64,000 nucleotides of DNA. Origin: Deltaproteobacteria bacterium (GTDB lineage Bacteria > Desulfobacterota > Syntrophia > Syntrophales > JAFGHS01). Both the position numbers and the translations under genes were made by a program. This document shows positions 51,298 through 61,433 of the stretch, one piece after another (the stretch's first letter is position 1; every line of letters starts with the position of its first letter). The DNA lies in assembly GCA_016928025.1 (NCBI GenBank), contig JAFGLN010000015.1, positions 1 to 64,000 on the forward strand, read 5' to 3'. The notes below the pieces were generated by a model. The model was not told the origin of the DNA. It saw nothing but the letters and a program-made list of their open reading frames with translations, and ran no database searches.

Positions 51298-52085
51298 GTT
51301 TTTGGCATCGCTGCTTGGATAAAGGCACGGAAAATATTTTTTTGCAGCGCCTCATTCTGCATCCTCTCAGGGTGCCATTGAACCCCCAGAACAAATCGGG
51401 CGTTTCCAGCCCACGGCGAATCAGGCATCGGTTCGATCGCCTCTATGATTCCATCCTCCGACCAGGCGGAAGCGCGAAGCCCCCGCCCAAGCCGCTCCGG
51501 ATGCACCGCTTGATGATGGACGGAGTTCGTCGTGAAGACCTCATCCGGAGATGCATCAACGGTGCGGGCAACCAGGCTGCCTTTCTCCAGGATAACGGCA
51601 TGACGAAAGTCTGCTCCCGGCTCGTCTTTTCTGTCTCTCCCGGAGTGAGGGATAACCGGCCGGCCGGCCGGGACATTCCATTCCGTTTTGATATCCTGAA
51701 CCAAGGCACCGCCCAAGGCTATGTTGATGAGCTGACAGCCGCCGCAAATGCCGAGAACGGGCAGTTCGGTCTCCTGCAAGACGATTTTGGCAAGCTCCAT
51801 GTCAAAGCGGTCCTGGCGCTCGGGATTCAATTCGTTTTCCGGCTGCGGTCGGCCGCCATAGTTATCCGGCCGGTAATCCGCACCACCGATAAAAACCATG
51901 CCGTCCAGAAGCCCTAAAATCTGCCTCACTGCATCTAAATCGTTACAAACCGGCAGGCAGAGCGGTATCCCGCCGGCACCGGCTACGGCATCCGAGTAGG
52001 CCATCGGCACCGACAGCCTGAAGCGTCCCGATGAACCAATGGACGCCATCGACATGTTGAGTCCGATGAGGGGATTGTCGGCCAT
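51294..52085 (-). CDS. Gamma-glutamyl-gamma-aminobutyrate hydrolase family (peptidase C26)
   Basis: PVLGICGGCQLINIALGGALVQDI, VLGVQWHPERM; likely ATG 52085. Confidence 0.92.
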   Translation of the reverse strand: MADNPLIGLNMSMASIGSSGRFRLSVPMAYSDAVAGAGGIPLCLPVCNDLDAVRQILGLLDGMVFIGGADYRPDNYGGRPQPENELNPERQDRFDMELAKIVLQETELPVLGICGGCQLINIALGGALVQDIKTEWNVPAGRPVIPHSGRDRKDEPGADFRHAVILEKGSLVARTVDASPDEVFTTNSVHHQAVHPERLGRGLRASAWSEDGIIEAIEPMPDSPWAGNARFVLGVQWHPERMQNEALQKNIFRAFIQAAMPKT

Positions 52086-52117
52086 ATTACGTATCCTTTT
52101 ATGAGATCGTTTCTTTA

Positions 52118-52160
52118 CCGGCCGGGAGCAGAAAACGTTCCGTTTTCTGCTCCCGGCCGG
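52118..52160. repeat. Perfect 20-bp inverted repeat with 3-nt loop in the 5' region of the C26 peptidase gene
   Basis: CCGGCCGGGAGCAGAAAACG-ttc-CGTTTTCTGCTCCCGGCCGG. Confidence 0.9.
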
Positions 52161-52420
52161 ACCGCTTTGCAACTGACATGACCATTTAAAGCTTTGCCAC
52201 TATAAGAGAACAGCGTAACTGTGTCAACAGTCACATACAGTGAGACTTAAAATAATTAGTCTCTCCATACCTTATTTGAGCCGGGTCTAAAAATTGATCA
52301 GGCAGGAGGCACCAATATATCAGGTGTAGGAATGTTGAAACAAATTTGATAAACATCAGGAAATTGTTTTTCCGCTTTAAAGAAATACGCGGACAGGCAA
52401 TCGAGTTCACAGCATACAAA

Positions 52421-52927
52421 TCAGTTCGTATATTTTTGTAGAGCTTTGAAGGCGTAAACGTCGTGGTTCAAAAGCTCAGCCCCAAACTGGATGTCATCCT
52501 CCGATTCAACAGCCCACTTGGGGAGGCATTTGATGTGAATCGGCCAATGATGGTCAGGCAAATGAAATATAATGCAGAGCTCGGAGGTTTTGCCATCTTT
52601 CGGGATTTCCAGCGTCGCATCTTTGGGAACAGACAATCGGACTCCCAAAAGCGAAATATCAAGGATGGCACCCTGCTCAAAGTCTCTTCTGTGCCAAGAC
52701 GGCTCACCGATGAAAGCATGAAGACGGGTGGGCTTCCGTTCAAGTCGCCGACGATTCGCGGCGCGATCCCCCTCGGCTTTATGTTCCTCCAGATACCGGC
52801 CGACAATGGATTCGACAACTGAGGAAATGCTCTGATTTTTCTTCATCGCAATATTTTCCAAAGCCCATCGCATTTCTGGCGTTGTCTGAATATAAATAAC
52901 ATTGTTTTTTTCTTCCATGATTGTCAC
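52421..52927 (-). CDS. PilZ domain protein with ribbon-helix-helix-like N-terminus
   Basis: N-term NNVIYIQTTPEMRWALENIAMKKNQSISSVVESIVGRYLEEH; C-term RRRLERKPTRLHAFI...GAILDISLLGVRLSV PilZ. Confidence 0.72.
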   Translation of the reverse strand: MTIMEEKNNVIYIQTTPEMRWALENIAMKKNQSISSVVESIVGRYLEEHKAEGDRAANRRRLERKPTRLHAFIGEPSWHRRDFEQGAILDISLLGVRLSVPKDATLEIPKDGKTSELCIIFHLPDHHWPIHIKCLPKWAVESEDDIQFGAELLNHDVYAFKALQKYTN

Positions 52928-53248
52928 CCTATCCTGAATAAATTACTTTTGTAACAAAAAGACAAGCACAAATCATACCCATATCATAGCTGTCGAATAT
53001 TTATCGGTCACTGACTTGAACAAACCATGCCGGAAGATTGATATTGCAAACATTTCCGACACCGGTTAAAAAGAATCGCCCATCGGACACCATCAGATTA
53101 GATGACTTTCAGATAGCTTTCTGATATGAAAACGGAAGCAGGAAATCCGGCTTCCAAAACATAAGAATGAGAATGGCGATTTTATCAAACCGTTCTGCCG
53201 TAGAATATAACTTATTCGCGGGAATCAATATTTGAGAAGGAGCAAATC

Positions 53249-54031
53249 ATGAAAGATCTTTTTAACGTCAAAGGCAAAATAGCCGTCGTGACAGGCGGGG
53301 GCCGTGGTATTGGGTACATGATTGCCAGAGGTTTCGTTGAATCAGGCGTCAAGGTTTATATCTCTTCGCGAAAAGCCGCCAATCTTGAGGCGGCGGCCAA
53401 AGAGCTGTCCAAGGAGGGGGGGCAATGCGTCGCTATTCCCGCCGATTTGTCTAGGGAATCAGGGGCCAAGAAACTGGGCGACGCCATCAAGGAACGGGAA
53501 GAAAAAATTCACATTCTTGTCAACAACGCCGGCGCGACCTGGGGGGCGCCTTTTGAGGAATTTTCCGATGATGCCTGGGAACGGGTCCTCAACATCAACG
53601 TGAAGGGACCTTTCTTCGTCACGCAGGCACTCATGCCTCTTTTGAAAAAAGCAGCCACACCGGAAGATCCGGCCAGAATCATTAACATCGGTTCCGTTGC
53701 CGGATTTACGACGGGAGGGGTCGCGTTCTCCTATGGCCCCAGTAAGGCAGCCGTCCATCATATGACGAAAAATTGGGCCTGTCAGTTCGCCAAAGACTGG
53801 ATTACCGTCAACGCCATTGCGCCAGGCGCTTTTCCCAGTAAAATGATGGCCTTTATTACGGATAACGATGAAGCACGTAAGGCCATTGAGGCCAGGATTC
53901 CCTTAAATAGAATCGGTTCGCCTGATGATGCCGCCGGTTTGGCAATTTTCCTGAGTTCCAGGGCGGGTGCCTATTTGACCGGCACTGTTATCCCCCTTGA
54001 CGGCGGCAGTCTGATTCGGTCCGGAGAATAG
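53249..54031 (+). CDS. SDR-family oxidoreductase
   Basis: GKIAVVTGGGRGIGYMIARGF, NNAGATWG, YGPSKAAVHHMTK. Confidence 0.93.
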   Translation: MKDLFNVKGKIAVVTGGGRGIGYMIARGFVESGVKVYISSRKAANLEAAAKELSKEGGQCVAIPADLSRESGAKKLGDAIKEREEKIHILVNNAGATWGAPFEEFSDDAWERVLNINVKGPFFVTQALMPLLKKAATPEDPARIINIGSVAGFTTGGVAFSYGPSKAAVHHMTKNWACQFAKDWITVNAIAPGAFPSKMMAFITDNDEARKAIEARIPLNRIGSPDDAAGLAIFLSSRAGAYLTGTVIPLDGGSLIRSGE

Positions 54032-54230
54032 GAAAACGACGTTCAAGAACCAAGGCATTAGGTTCAAGGTTATTCAAAAGGGTATGGGGAGAGATTGACA
54101 ATCTGTCCCCATACCACTCAGATCTTTTGGCGGATCTTCCAAATTTTCCATCGCCAAATCCTTTGTTTTGAACCGTTATCCTGTAAGGATTCGCTGGATT
54201 GCCCTATTATTATTAATTTAGCCCTAAATC

Positions 54231-55916
54231 CTATCCCCGGACAAGACGGCGATATTTAATGCGGTGGGGTTGGCCGGCGGCGGAACCGAGGCGCGCTTTG
54301 CGGTCCGCCTCGTATTCGGTGTAATTACCGTCATACCAACAGGTTCGGCTTTCGTCCTCAAAGGCAAGGATGTGGGTCGCGATCCTGTCCAGAAACCACC
54401 GGTCGTGGCTGATGACCAGGGCGCAGCCGGCGAAGTTGTCGAGGGCCTCTTCAAGGGCGCGCATAGTATTGACATCAAGATCGTTGGTCGGCTCGTCGAG
54501 GAGCAGGACATTGGCGCCCTCCTTGAGCATCCGCGCCAGATGAACACGGTTGCGCTCACCGCCGGAAATACCGCCCACTTTTTTTTGCTGATCCGTACCG
54601 GAAAAGTTGAAACGCGCTACATAGGCCCGCGAATTGATGAGCTTACCGCCCAGCGGGATCATCGCCTGACCGTCGGATATGGTTTCCCAGATCGTTTTAT
54701 CGGGATTCAGAACGTCCCGGCGTTGGTCCACATAGGCAAGTTTGACGGTCTCGCCGACCCGGATCATTCCCGAATCGGGCTGTTCCTGATTCGTAATCAT
54801 CCGGAAGAGAGTCGTTTTCCCCGCCCCATTGGGACCCACGATTCCCACAATCGCGCCGGGGGGCAGAGCAAACGTCAGTCCTTCCATCAGGAGCTTGTCA
54901 CCATAGCCTTTGGTCACATCCTCCACTTCAATGGCAAACTTGCCGAGGCGGGGACCCGGCGGGATATAGATTTCCAGGTCAGCGGCACGTTTCTCCCCCT
55001 CCTGCCCCAACAGGACCTCGTAGGCATTGATACGGGCCTTCGATTTGGCGTGCCTTCCCTTGGGCGACATGCTGATCCACTCCAGTTCCCGCTGCAGGGT
55101 TTTCTGGTGCTCCGAGGCGGTTTTTTCTTCCTGTTTGAGGCGGATCTGCTTCTGCTCGAGCCAGGAAGAATAATTGCCCTTCCAGGGGATGCCCTCCCCC
55201 TTGTCCAACTCCAAGATCCAGCCGGCCACATTGTCGAGAAAATACCGGTCATGGGTCACGGCAATGACGGTCCCGGCGTAACGCTGCAAATGCTGTTCGA
55301 GCCAGGCGACGCTCTCCGCATCCAGATGGTTCGTCGGCTCATCCAGCAGGAGGATATCGGGATTTCTCAGAAGCAGCCGGCAAAGGGCGACCCGCCGTCT
55401 TTCACCGCCGGACAGGACGTTGACCGGCATGTCGCCGGGGGGACAACGCAGGGCATCCATGGCCATCTCCAGACGGGAATCAAGGTCCCAGGCATCCAGC
55501 GCATCCAGTTTTTCCTGGACCCTTCCCTGCTTTTCAATCAGCACGTTCATTTCCTCATCCGACATGGGTTCGGCAAATTTCTCATTGATCCGGTTGTATT
55601 CGGCCATTAGATCGACTGCTTCCCGAACACCCTCCTCGACAACTTCTCGGACGGTCTTCGTTTCATTGATGAGGGGTTCCTGTCCCAGATAACCGACCGT
55701 GTAGCCCGGCGACAGAATGGTTTTGCCGTTGAACGACTGATCGACGCCCGCCATGATGCGTAAAAGAGTGCTTTTACCCGAACCGTTCAGCCCCAGGACA
55801 CCGATCTTGGCACCGTAAAAATAGGACAAGGAAATGTCCTTGATCACCATTTTCTTATCGTAGGTCTTGCTCACACCGATCATGGAATAGATGACCTTGT
55901 TCGCTTCATTCGTCAT
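54231..55916 (-). CDS. ettA: ABC-F family energy-dependent translational throttle protein
   Basis: Two ABC ATPase domains: GLNGSGKSTLLRIMAG, LSGGERRRVALCRLLL, GPNGAGKTTLFRMI, ISGGERNRVHLARML. Confidence 0.93.
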   Translation of the reverse strand: MTNEANKVIYSMIGVSKTYDKKMVIKDISLSYFYGAKIGVLGLNGSGKSTLLRIMAGVDQSFNGKTILSPGYTVGYLGQEPLINETKTVREVVEEGVREAVDLMAEYNRINEKFAEPMSDEEMNVLIEKQGRVQEKLDALDAWDLDSRLEMAMDALRCPPGDMPVNVLSGGERRRVALCRLLLRNPDILLLDEPTNHLDAESVAWLEQHLQRYAGTVIAVTHDRYFLDNVAGWILELDKGEGIPWKGNYSSWLEQKQIRLKQEEKTASEHQKTLQRELEWISMSPKGRHAKSKARINAYEVLLGQEGEKRAADLEIYIPPGPRLGKFAIEVEDVTKGYGDKLLMEGLTFALPPGAIVGIVGPNGAGKTTLFRMITNQEQPDSGMIRVGETVKLAYVDQRRDVLNPDKTIWETISDGQAMIPLGGKLINSRAYVARFNFSGTDQQKKVGGISGGERNRVHLARMLKEGANVLLLDEPTNDLDVNTMRALEEALDNFAGCALVISHDRWFLDRIATHILAFEDESRTCWYDGNYTEYEADRKARLGSAAGQPHRIKYRRLVRG

Positions 55917-56180
55917 GGGCCTTTAATGCCTCCTCACGGTGGGATTCGATATACGGTGGATTTCAATCCAAGGCGGCGGATTGAAATATTGCGGCCTCAT
56001 ATCTATCATATGTGAGGACAGAGGTCATGATTTTATTTTTTAAGAACGACTTACGCTTTGAACGGTTAGGAAGATCCAAAGAAAAGATAGGATGACGCCC
56101 GTTGCCCTACGCCGTCAGAAGTAAAATCCAGGGGCAAGGCAAGAGCCAAAGAGTCGAAGCATCAGAAAAGGTCTATTGAT

Positions 56181-59100
56181 TTACGGAAAAGCCATCAAGG
56201 TCATGGACACCGCCGTGTTGCCGGACGCGATGGTATTGGCCAGAGAGATACTATTTGAGCCGTAATACCATTGATTCATGTACCCGTCGGCCGTTACGAG
56301 GATTTTATAATCACTCCCCTCGACAAGCCCTGGGAATGAAAAGGTATTGTCCTGAACTTTTGTATAGCCTATATACTTTAAACCTTTATAGAGGAATACA
56401 TAGATATCTTTATCGGCGGGAAATATGGGGCTGCCGAACACATAGCCGGCGATTTCCTGGCCGAGAGGGATGGTGAAGTTCAGGGATATATCGGCGTTAT
56501 CAACGGTAAAGCTGTTCGATTGCAGGGGCAGATTACCGTCCGGAAGCACGGTCACCGTATAATTTCCGGCATGGATGAGTCCGGTTACTGCATAGGAGCC
56601 GTCTGCGGCGGTCGTCGTTCGGACAAAGAAACTCAGCAATTTCGATGACACCAGAACCGTCGCATTCTGCACAGGTGAATCATCGCTCATTTTGACCGTG
56701 CCGGAAACCTGATAGGTTGCGAGGGGTTTGGACAGAGTGAAATCGACGATCGTCCCCGACGAAGAGGGTTGTTGATCGGTCATCATCTGCCGTTCATAGT
56801 CTTTCTTCTGAGCAATGACGATATAATCGCTTTTAGTCTCATCGAGACCATAGATGGTGTAACCTCCCGTACTGTTGGTCATTGTGTAGACCGGCGTGGC
56901 CCCGTCCCGGGTGGCAAGAATCGTTGTCCCGGCGACGGGCTCGCCCTGGGTATCTTCAACAGTACCTTGAAAGGATGCGCCTTTTTCCATCGCCACCTGG
57001 TGGGTGACATTGGATGTCCCGATCGTCAGGTCCGCTGAGTAGTTACAATAGTCGGAATGGAAAACCTCAAGGGTGTAGTTGCCGCCCGGGACATCATGGA
57101 TGCTGTAGTTGCCGTTCGTATCGGAATAGTAGACCCGCCCGCCGCTCAAGATGCCCGTTTGACGGTCCTTGATATAATACATGGCGCCGGAAACCGGTTT
57201 GACGGGATTGGAATTGCTCTCGGTAATCGCACCGGATAGAACGGCTCCGCCGCCGATAACAAAATCTTTCGTTGTATCAACGCCGGCAACGATGGATGTT
57301 TTCTGGACCGGATAATTGCCGCTCAGGGGCTTCACGGATACGGAATAAGTAACACCGCTTCGCAGTCCGCCGACACTGTAATGACCATCAGCGCTCGTTA
57401 GTCCCAGGCTGCCCTCCGTTGCCGTGGAAACCGTAATCAACGCATTGGCAACCGGCTCCCCGCCCGCCGTGAGATATGTGACATTCCCTTCCAGCGTCCG
57501 ATCGCCTTCGGTGATGTCAATGTTGGTGTTTGCGATGGTCTGCCCGTTGTCAGTGATGATTCGGGGAAGGGCATAGGTCTCATTCTGGGTCGGCGTACCG
57601 TCCTCTTTAAAAAAATAGAAGATCTTCCCGTTTCCCTTGATGACAAAAATCAAATAGGTGCCGGGTGCCGCCTTGAGATCATATGTCCCGTCGGATATGG
57701 TCCTCGTAAACACCGTGGCGGAGGTATTGATCTCATATCCATAAACGGTCAATCCGCTGATATTGCCACCCGATTCGGAAACGGTGCCGGTGATATGGCT
57801 TTCGGGGACCGTCAGCATAAAATTGATATTCGTTGCGTTTTCCGCTGCAATACTCACATAATCGGCGTCATTGACGGTGTACTTACCGTCGTAATAGGTC
57901 ACGGGAACATCCGGCGCAACCAGAACGACCTGATAGTCGGCGGCAGGAACCAGCAAATCAACGACGTAGGCGCCATCGGCAACCACGGCTATCGACTTTT
58001 GCAGCATGCCGGACGCGGTCTTGACGGTGATGACGCCGCCGCCGGCAGGCAGGCCGGTGATTGTCCCGCTGATCGACTTCAGGACGGAGGTGTCAAAAAC
58101 GGTGGCGTTTTTAGCCGAAAGCAGATTTCCATAGGCAAGGTACCAATCATAATCACCGGGCGGCAGGAGGTCACTACACCACGTGCCGTCATCCGCCACA
58201 TCATAAACGCCGACGATTGTCGACTCAGAATTGACAACAAGAACGGAAAGGCCGGGGATGTTTCCTGCCGTCACCTGACTGCTGAGATAGACAGGCGGCT
58301 CCGTGTTCTCCACGGTAAACGTCGCACTGGCCCCGCTCGCCGCCGCCTGATTTCCCACCGTATCAGTTGCCGTCCCCGCCGCAATAGATATGCCGATACT
58401 GCCCTCTCCGCTGATGTTGGACAGGGTTACCGTCCGGGTAAAATTGCCGGAGCCCGATACCGCTGCGGTCCCATCGGCCGTTCCCGTTTTGTTTAAGGTT
58501 ATATCTTCGGCGGAAAGACTGATCGAAGCGGCTCCCGTATACGTCACCGTATAGCTGACAGGGCCTGAGTTTGTGCTCGCCGCTGAAGGACTGCCGATGG
58601 CCAGGGTGGGCGGCGTCGTGTCCAGTGTGATGGTCGCCGCCACAGGGGGTGACCAGTTACCGGCAGACCCTTTAAACTTCGCATAAATGGTCTTGACGCC
58701 GTCACCGGCGGTCAGGATCCATGGTTTCACCTCAGCAAACGGCTCTGCGACCGACCAGGCCGTCCCATCGTTACTGAATTGCATTTCGACAATCGGCACA
58801 GACGGATTGACGGGGGCTATATTGATGGCAACGGACACACTATTCGTGACGGCGGCACCGCTGTTGACGGTAATGGTTCCCAGGTTCGCGGTTGATACCT
58901 CCGGAGTCGGTATGCTTTCCAGACCTCGTGTATCGATGGCCGTCACGACAAAATAATAGACGGTTTGATCTTCTGAAAAATGCAGGGTGATCCGGGTATT
59001 GTTTTTATCGATGGTGATCGGTTTCGGGTCATTAAACGGATCAATGGATATGGGATTACCTCCCACCAGCGTATACGAAGCGGCATAAGCGGTGGTATTT

Positions 59101-59327
59101 AAGGACTCAGGCTGTTGGGAAACCGTGTAATAATAGACCCGATAGGACTGAAGATACGGGGCGTCAATACTTTCATCCCACATCAGGGTTATATCTTGTT
59201 CCGCTGCGTGGACAGTCCCCGTGAAGGAAATGGATGCAGCTATGCCAATGATTAAAAACAGGCAAAAGATGGAAAAGGCCGTGTCAAAGAATTTTAAAAG
59301 ACGGGATACTTCTTTACAACATCTCAT
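56181..59327 (-). CDS. Large secreted/surface protein with fibronectin/Ig-like modules and multiple carboxypeptidase-regulatory-like repeats
   Basis: Signal/TM segment FFDTAFSIFCLFLIIGIAASISFTGTVHA; repeated GTVxxxxGxPVAGATVxxxxxxGxYxIxGLxxGxYxV units; 1048 aa. Confidence 0.85.
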   Translation of the reverse strand: MRCCKEVSRLLKFFDTAFSIFCLFLIIGIAASISFTGTVHAAEQDITLMWDESIDAPYLQSYRVYYYTVSQQPESLNTTAYAASYTLVGGNPISIDPFNDPKPITIDKNNTRITLHFSEDQTVYYFVVTAIDTRGLESIPTPEVSTANLGTITVNSGAAVTNSVSVAINIAPVNPSVPIVEMQFSNDGTAWSVAEPFAEVKPWILTAGDGVKTIYAKFKGSAGNWSPPVAATITLDTTPPTLAIGSPSAASTNSGPVSYTVTYTGAASISLSAEDITLNKTGTADGTAAVSGSGNFTRTVTLSNISGEGSIGISIAAGTATDTVGNQAAASGASATFTVENTEPPVYLSSQVTAGNIPGLSVLVVNSESTIVGVYDVADDGTWCSDLLPPGDYDWYLAYGNLLSAKNATVFDTSVLKSISGTITGLPAGGGVITVKTASGMLQKSIAVVADGAYVVDLLVPAADYQVVLVAPDVPVTYYDGKYTVNDADYVSIAAENATNINFMLTVPESHITGTVSESGGNISGLTVYGYEINTSATVFTRTISDGTYDLKAAPGTYLIFVIKGNGKIFYFFKEDGTPTQNETYALPRIITDNGQTIANTNIDITEGDRTLEGNVTYLTAGGEPVANALITVSTATEGSLGLTSADGHYSVGGLRSGVTYSVSVKPLSGNYPVQKTSIVAGVDTTKDFVIGGGAVLSGAITESNSNPVKPVSGAMYYIKDRQTGILSGGRVYYSDTNGNYSIHDVPGGNYTLEVFHSDYCNYSADLTIGTSNVTHQVAMEKGASFQGTVEDTQGEPVAGTTILATRDGATPVYTMTNSTGGYTIYGLDETKSDYIVIAQKKDYERQMMTDQQPSSSGTIVDFTLSKPLATYQVSGTVKMSDDSPVQNATVLVSSKLLSFFVRTTTAADGSYAVTGLIHAGNYTVTVLPDGNLPLQSNSFTVDNADISLNFTIPLGQEIAGYVFGSPIFPADKDIYVFLYKGLKYIGYTKVQDNTFSFPGLVEGSDYKILVTADGYMNQWYYGSNSISLANTIASGNTAVSMTLMAFP

Positions 59328-59387
59328 AGCAGAACCTCAGTGCTTAGTTCCGCCGGGCAAAACCAGCATGACCGAGGTGCTGCTATT

Positions 59388-59475
59388 GCCTGGCAACCCT
59401 TCTGCCATATCCCGGTTCAGGACTTAGGCAAGTGGCTTTGCGTCCCATACTTTCGTATGGTTTGCCTTTTTCAGG
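59388..59475 (-). ncRNA. c-di-GMP-I (GEMM) riboswitch aptamer
   Basis: Minus strand: CCTGAAAAAGGCAAACCATACGAAAGTATGGGACGCAAAGCCACTTGCCTAAGTCCTGAACCGGGATATGGCAGAAGGGTTGCCAGG, with GGCAAACC, CCATAC-GAAA-GTATGG, GGGACGCAAAGCC and GCCTAA consensus blocks. Confidence 0.9.
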
Positions 59476-59695
59476 TTTTATCCTCCGTTATCCAACGAGG
59501 TATTTTTAATGATGTTAAGCCATGATATTCAATTCAATCGCCTAACTTTATCTACGTTATCAATATCGGCAAAATATCCCAATGACTTTAGGTCGGTTTT
59601 TCAAATATTTTTCAGCAGATTCATTATTTTCTTCGTGTGAATATTTTGAAGAGATGATCCCTGCATTTTACGTTCTTGACAGCTGAAACTTACTT

Positions 59696-61102
59696 TTATC
59701 CGGCGGCCCGTCTTGATACCCATTCGAAGTATGTTCCGATAGAATAGACAGCGTCCTGTATTTTGGCATATACGGGAAACCCGGCTTTTCTCAGGGTGGC
59801 AAATGTTGCAATCCTGGCCCGTTCCGCATCCAGATTGTCTTCAACGAAGCTGGACAGAATGGGAACAACCGGCTTTTTAATTTGTTCGGCCATCTTGAAG
59901 ATGGTTTCCGCATTATTTTTGACGTTGAGAAAGAATTCCGACCGCATAATGTATTCAACAGAAAAATAGGGGATAATCACATCGATCCCGTCATCTTCAT
60001 CAAGGGCTTTCATCGTATGCAGCATGACGTTCAGATCAAAACCAAAGGCGCCCAGATCGACAGGGTTGGCCGTCGAGGTATTGACGCCCCTGATCACTTC
60101 GCCGATTTTTTGCTGCGTTTTTTTATTCAATTCAGGCAGATGAAGTCCCGCCTCCACGGCAAGATCGGTGAAGAGGACGGAAACCCCTCCGCCGGCACCC
60201 AGGAATCCCACGCGTTTCCCTCTCAATACTTTTCCGTAGGTTCCCAGCATGACGAGGTCCATCATCTGATCGAAATCATCAACTAAAAGCCCCCCATGCT
60301 GCCGGACAGCAGCGGCCCATATGGTATAATTGCTGGCCATGGCACCCGTATGGCTGGCGGCGGCCTTCGAACCTGTATCGGTCTTCCCTCCCTTGAGAAT
60401 AATCACCGGTTTGATCGATGTTACCCGTTTGAGGGTCTTGAGAAACACCTCGGCATCCTTAATGTCTTCAATATAACAGGCAATCAGCCGGACACCTTTG
60501 TCATCGGCCAGATAGTCGAGATAATCTTCAACTCGAAGGTCGATCTGGTTTCCGTAAGAGACGACTTTGTTGAGAAATATTTTTCTTGTCGTCGACGTCG
60601 CAAGAAAATTCCCTGTGACGCCGCCTGATTGCCCTAAAAATGCGACGGGGCCAGTGGATGCATCCTGGACACCGGGAGTGAATGCCAGTTTCGATTCGGC
60701 ACAAAACACGCCGACGCAGTTGGGACCGACAATTCTAAGGTCCCCTTTCCGGGCTTCCCGGACCATCTCTTCTTCCAATTGCCGGTTTCCCGTTTCTCCA
60801 AACCCGGACGTGAAAAAATGAATAAATTTAAATTTATTGCGGACGGCCGCCTTGACGATCTCGATGGATTGCTCGACAGGCGCCGCAACGATGGCATAAT
60901 CAACCGGTTCGGGAAGCTCATCAAGGGACGGATAGGCTTTGACGCCGTCCACCTCATCTCGACGCGGATTAACCGGATAGAGGGCTCCGTTGAAGCCGCT
61001 TGCCCGCAATATTTGGAAATAGGGCATCTTCCCTCCGCCAAGATTGTCGGAGGCACCGATGACCGCCACACTTTTTGGATAAAATAATTTTTCAAGATTC
61101 AT
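59696..61102 (-). CDS. Acyl-CoA synthetase (ADP-forming)-type alpha subunit (CoA-binding/succinyl-CoA ligase-like), no ATP-grasp domain
   Basis: FYPKSVAVIGASDNLGGGKMP, GPVAFLGQSGGVTGNF, LKGGKTDTGSKAAASHTGAMA; 468 aa. Confidence 0.85.
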   Translation of the reverse strand: MNLEKLFYPKSVAVIGASDNLGGGKMPYFQILRASGFNGALYPVNPRRDEVDGVKAYPSLDELPEPVDYAIVAAPVEQSIEIVKAAVRNKFKFIHFFTSGFGETGNRQLEEEMVREARKGDLRIVGPNCVGVFCAESKLAFTPGVQDASTGPVAFLGQSGGVTGNFLATSTTRKIFLNKVVSYGNQIDLRVEDYLDYLADDKGVRLIACYIEDIKDAEVFLKTLKRVTSIKPVIILKGGKTDTGSKAAASHTGAMASNYTIWAAAVRQHGGLLVDDFDQMMDLVMLGTYGKVLRGKRVGFLGAGGGVSVLFTDLAVEAGLHLPELNKKTQQKIGEVIRGVNTSTANPVDLGAFGFDLNVMLHTMKALDEDDGIDVIIPYFSVEYIMRSEFFLNVKNNAETIFKMAEQIKKPVVPILSSFVEDNLDAERARIATFATLRKAGFPVYAKIQDAVYSIGTYFEWVSRRAAG

Positions 61103-61433
61103 TGTCTATCTCCTTCATGACCGGGGCCAGATTGCAGGATGTGTAAATCATCCTGCGACATCCAATGTCCGTCCCTATTCATCCACCACAAGCAGCACGA
61201 TATGAGGATGGGGCGTTCCTTCGGGTTCTGGCTGTCCCCCGGTGAAATGAATCGGCGCATTGCCCGGAAAGACTTCGCCCGGCAACGCCTGTAGAAAGCA
61301 GAAAAAAGGATATCATTTTGTCTGGATATGTTATTGGACAAGATGATTTGATAGATTGGCCCGGTCAAATCATTTTAAACATCCACACAACCCGTCTTAT
61401 TGACAGAGCCTTCTGGTCGTCTTCTGTCACGAC

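Noticed and set aside
61176-61313. Minus-strand open segment YPFFCFLQALPGEVFPGNAPIHFTGGQPEPEGTPHPHIVLLVVDE
   Set aside because: Protein-like composition but no start codon and no recognised family; could be a gene remnant but cannot be supported.
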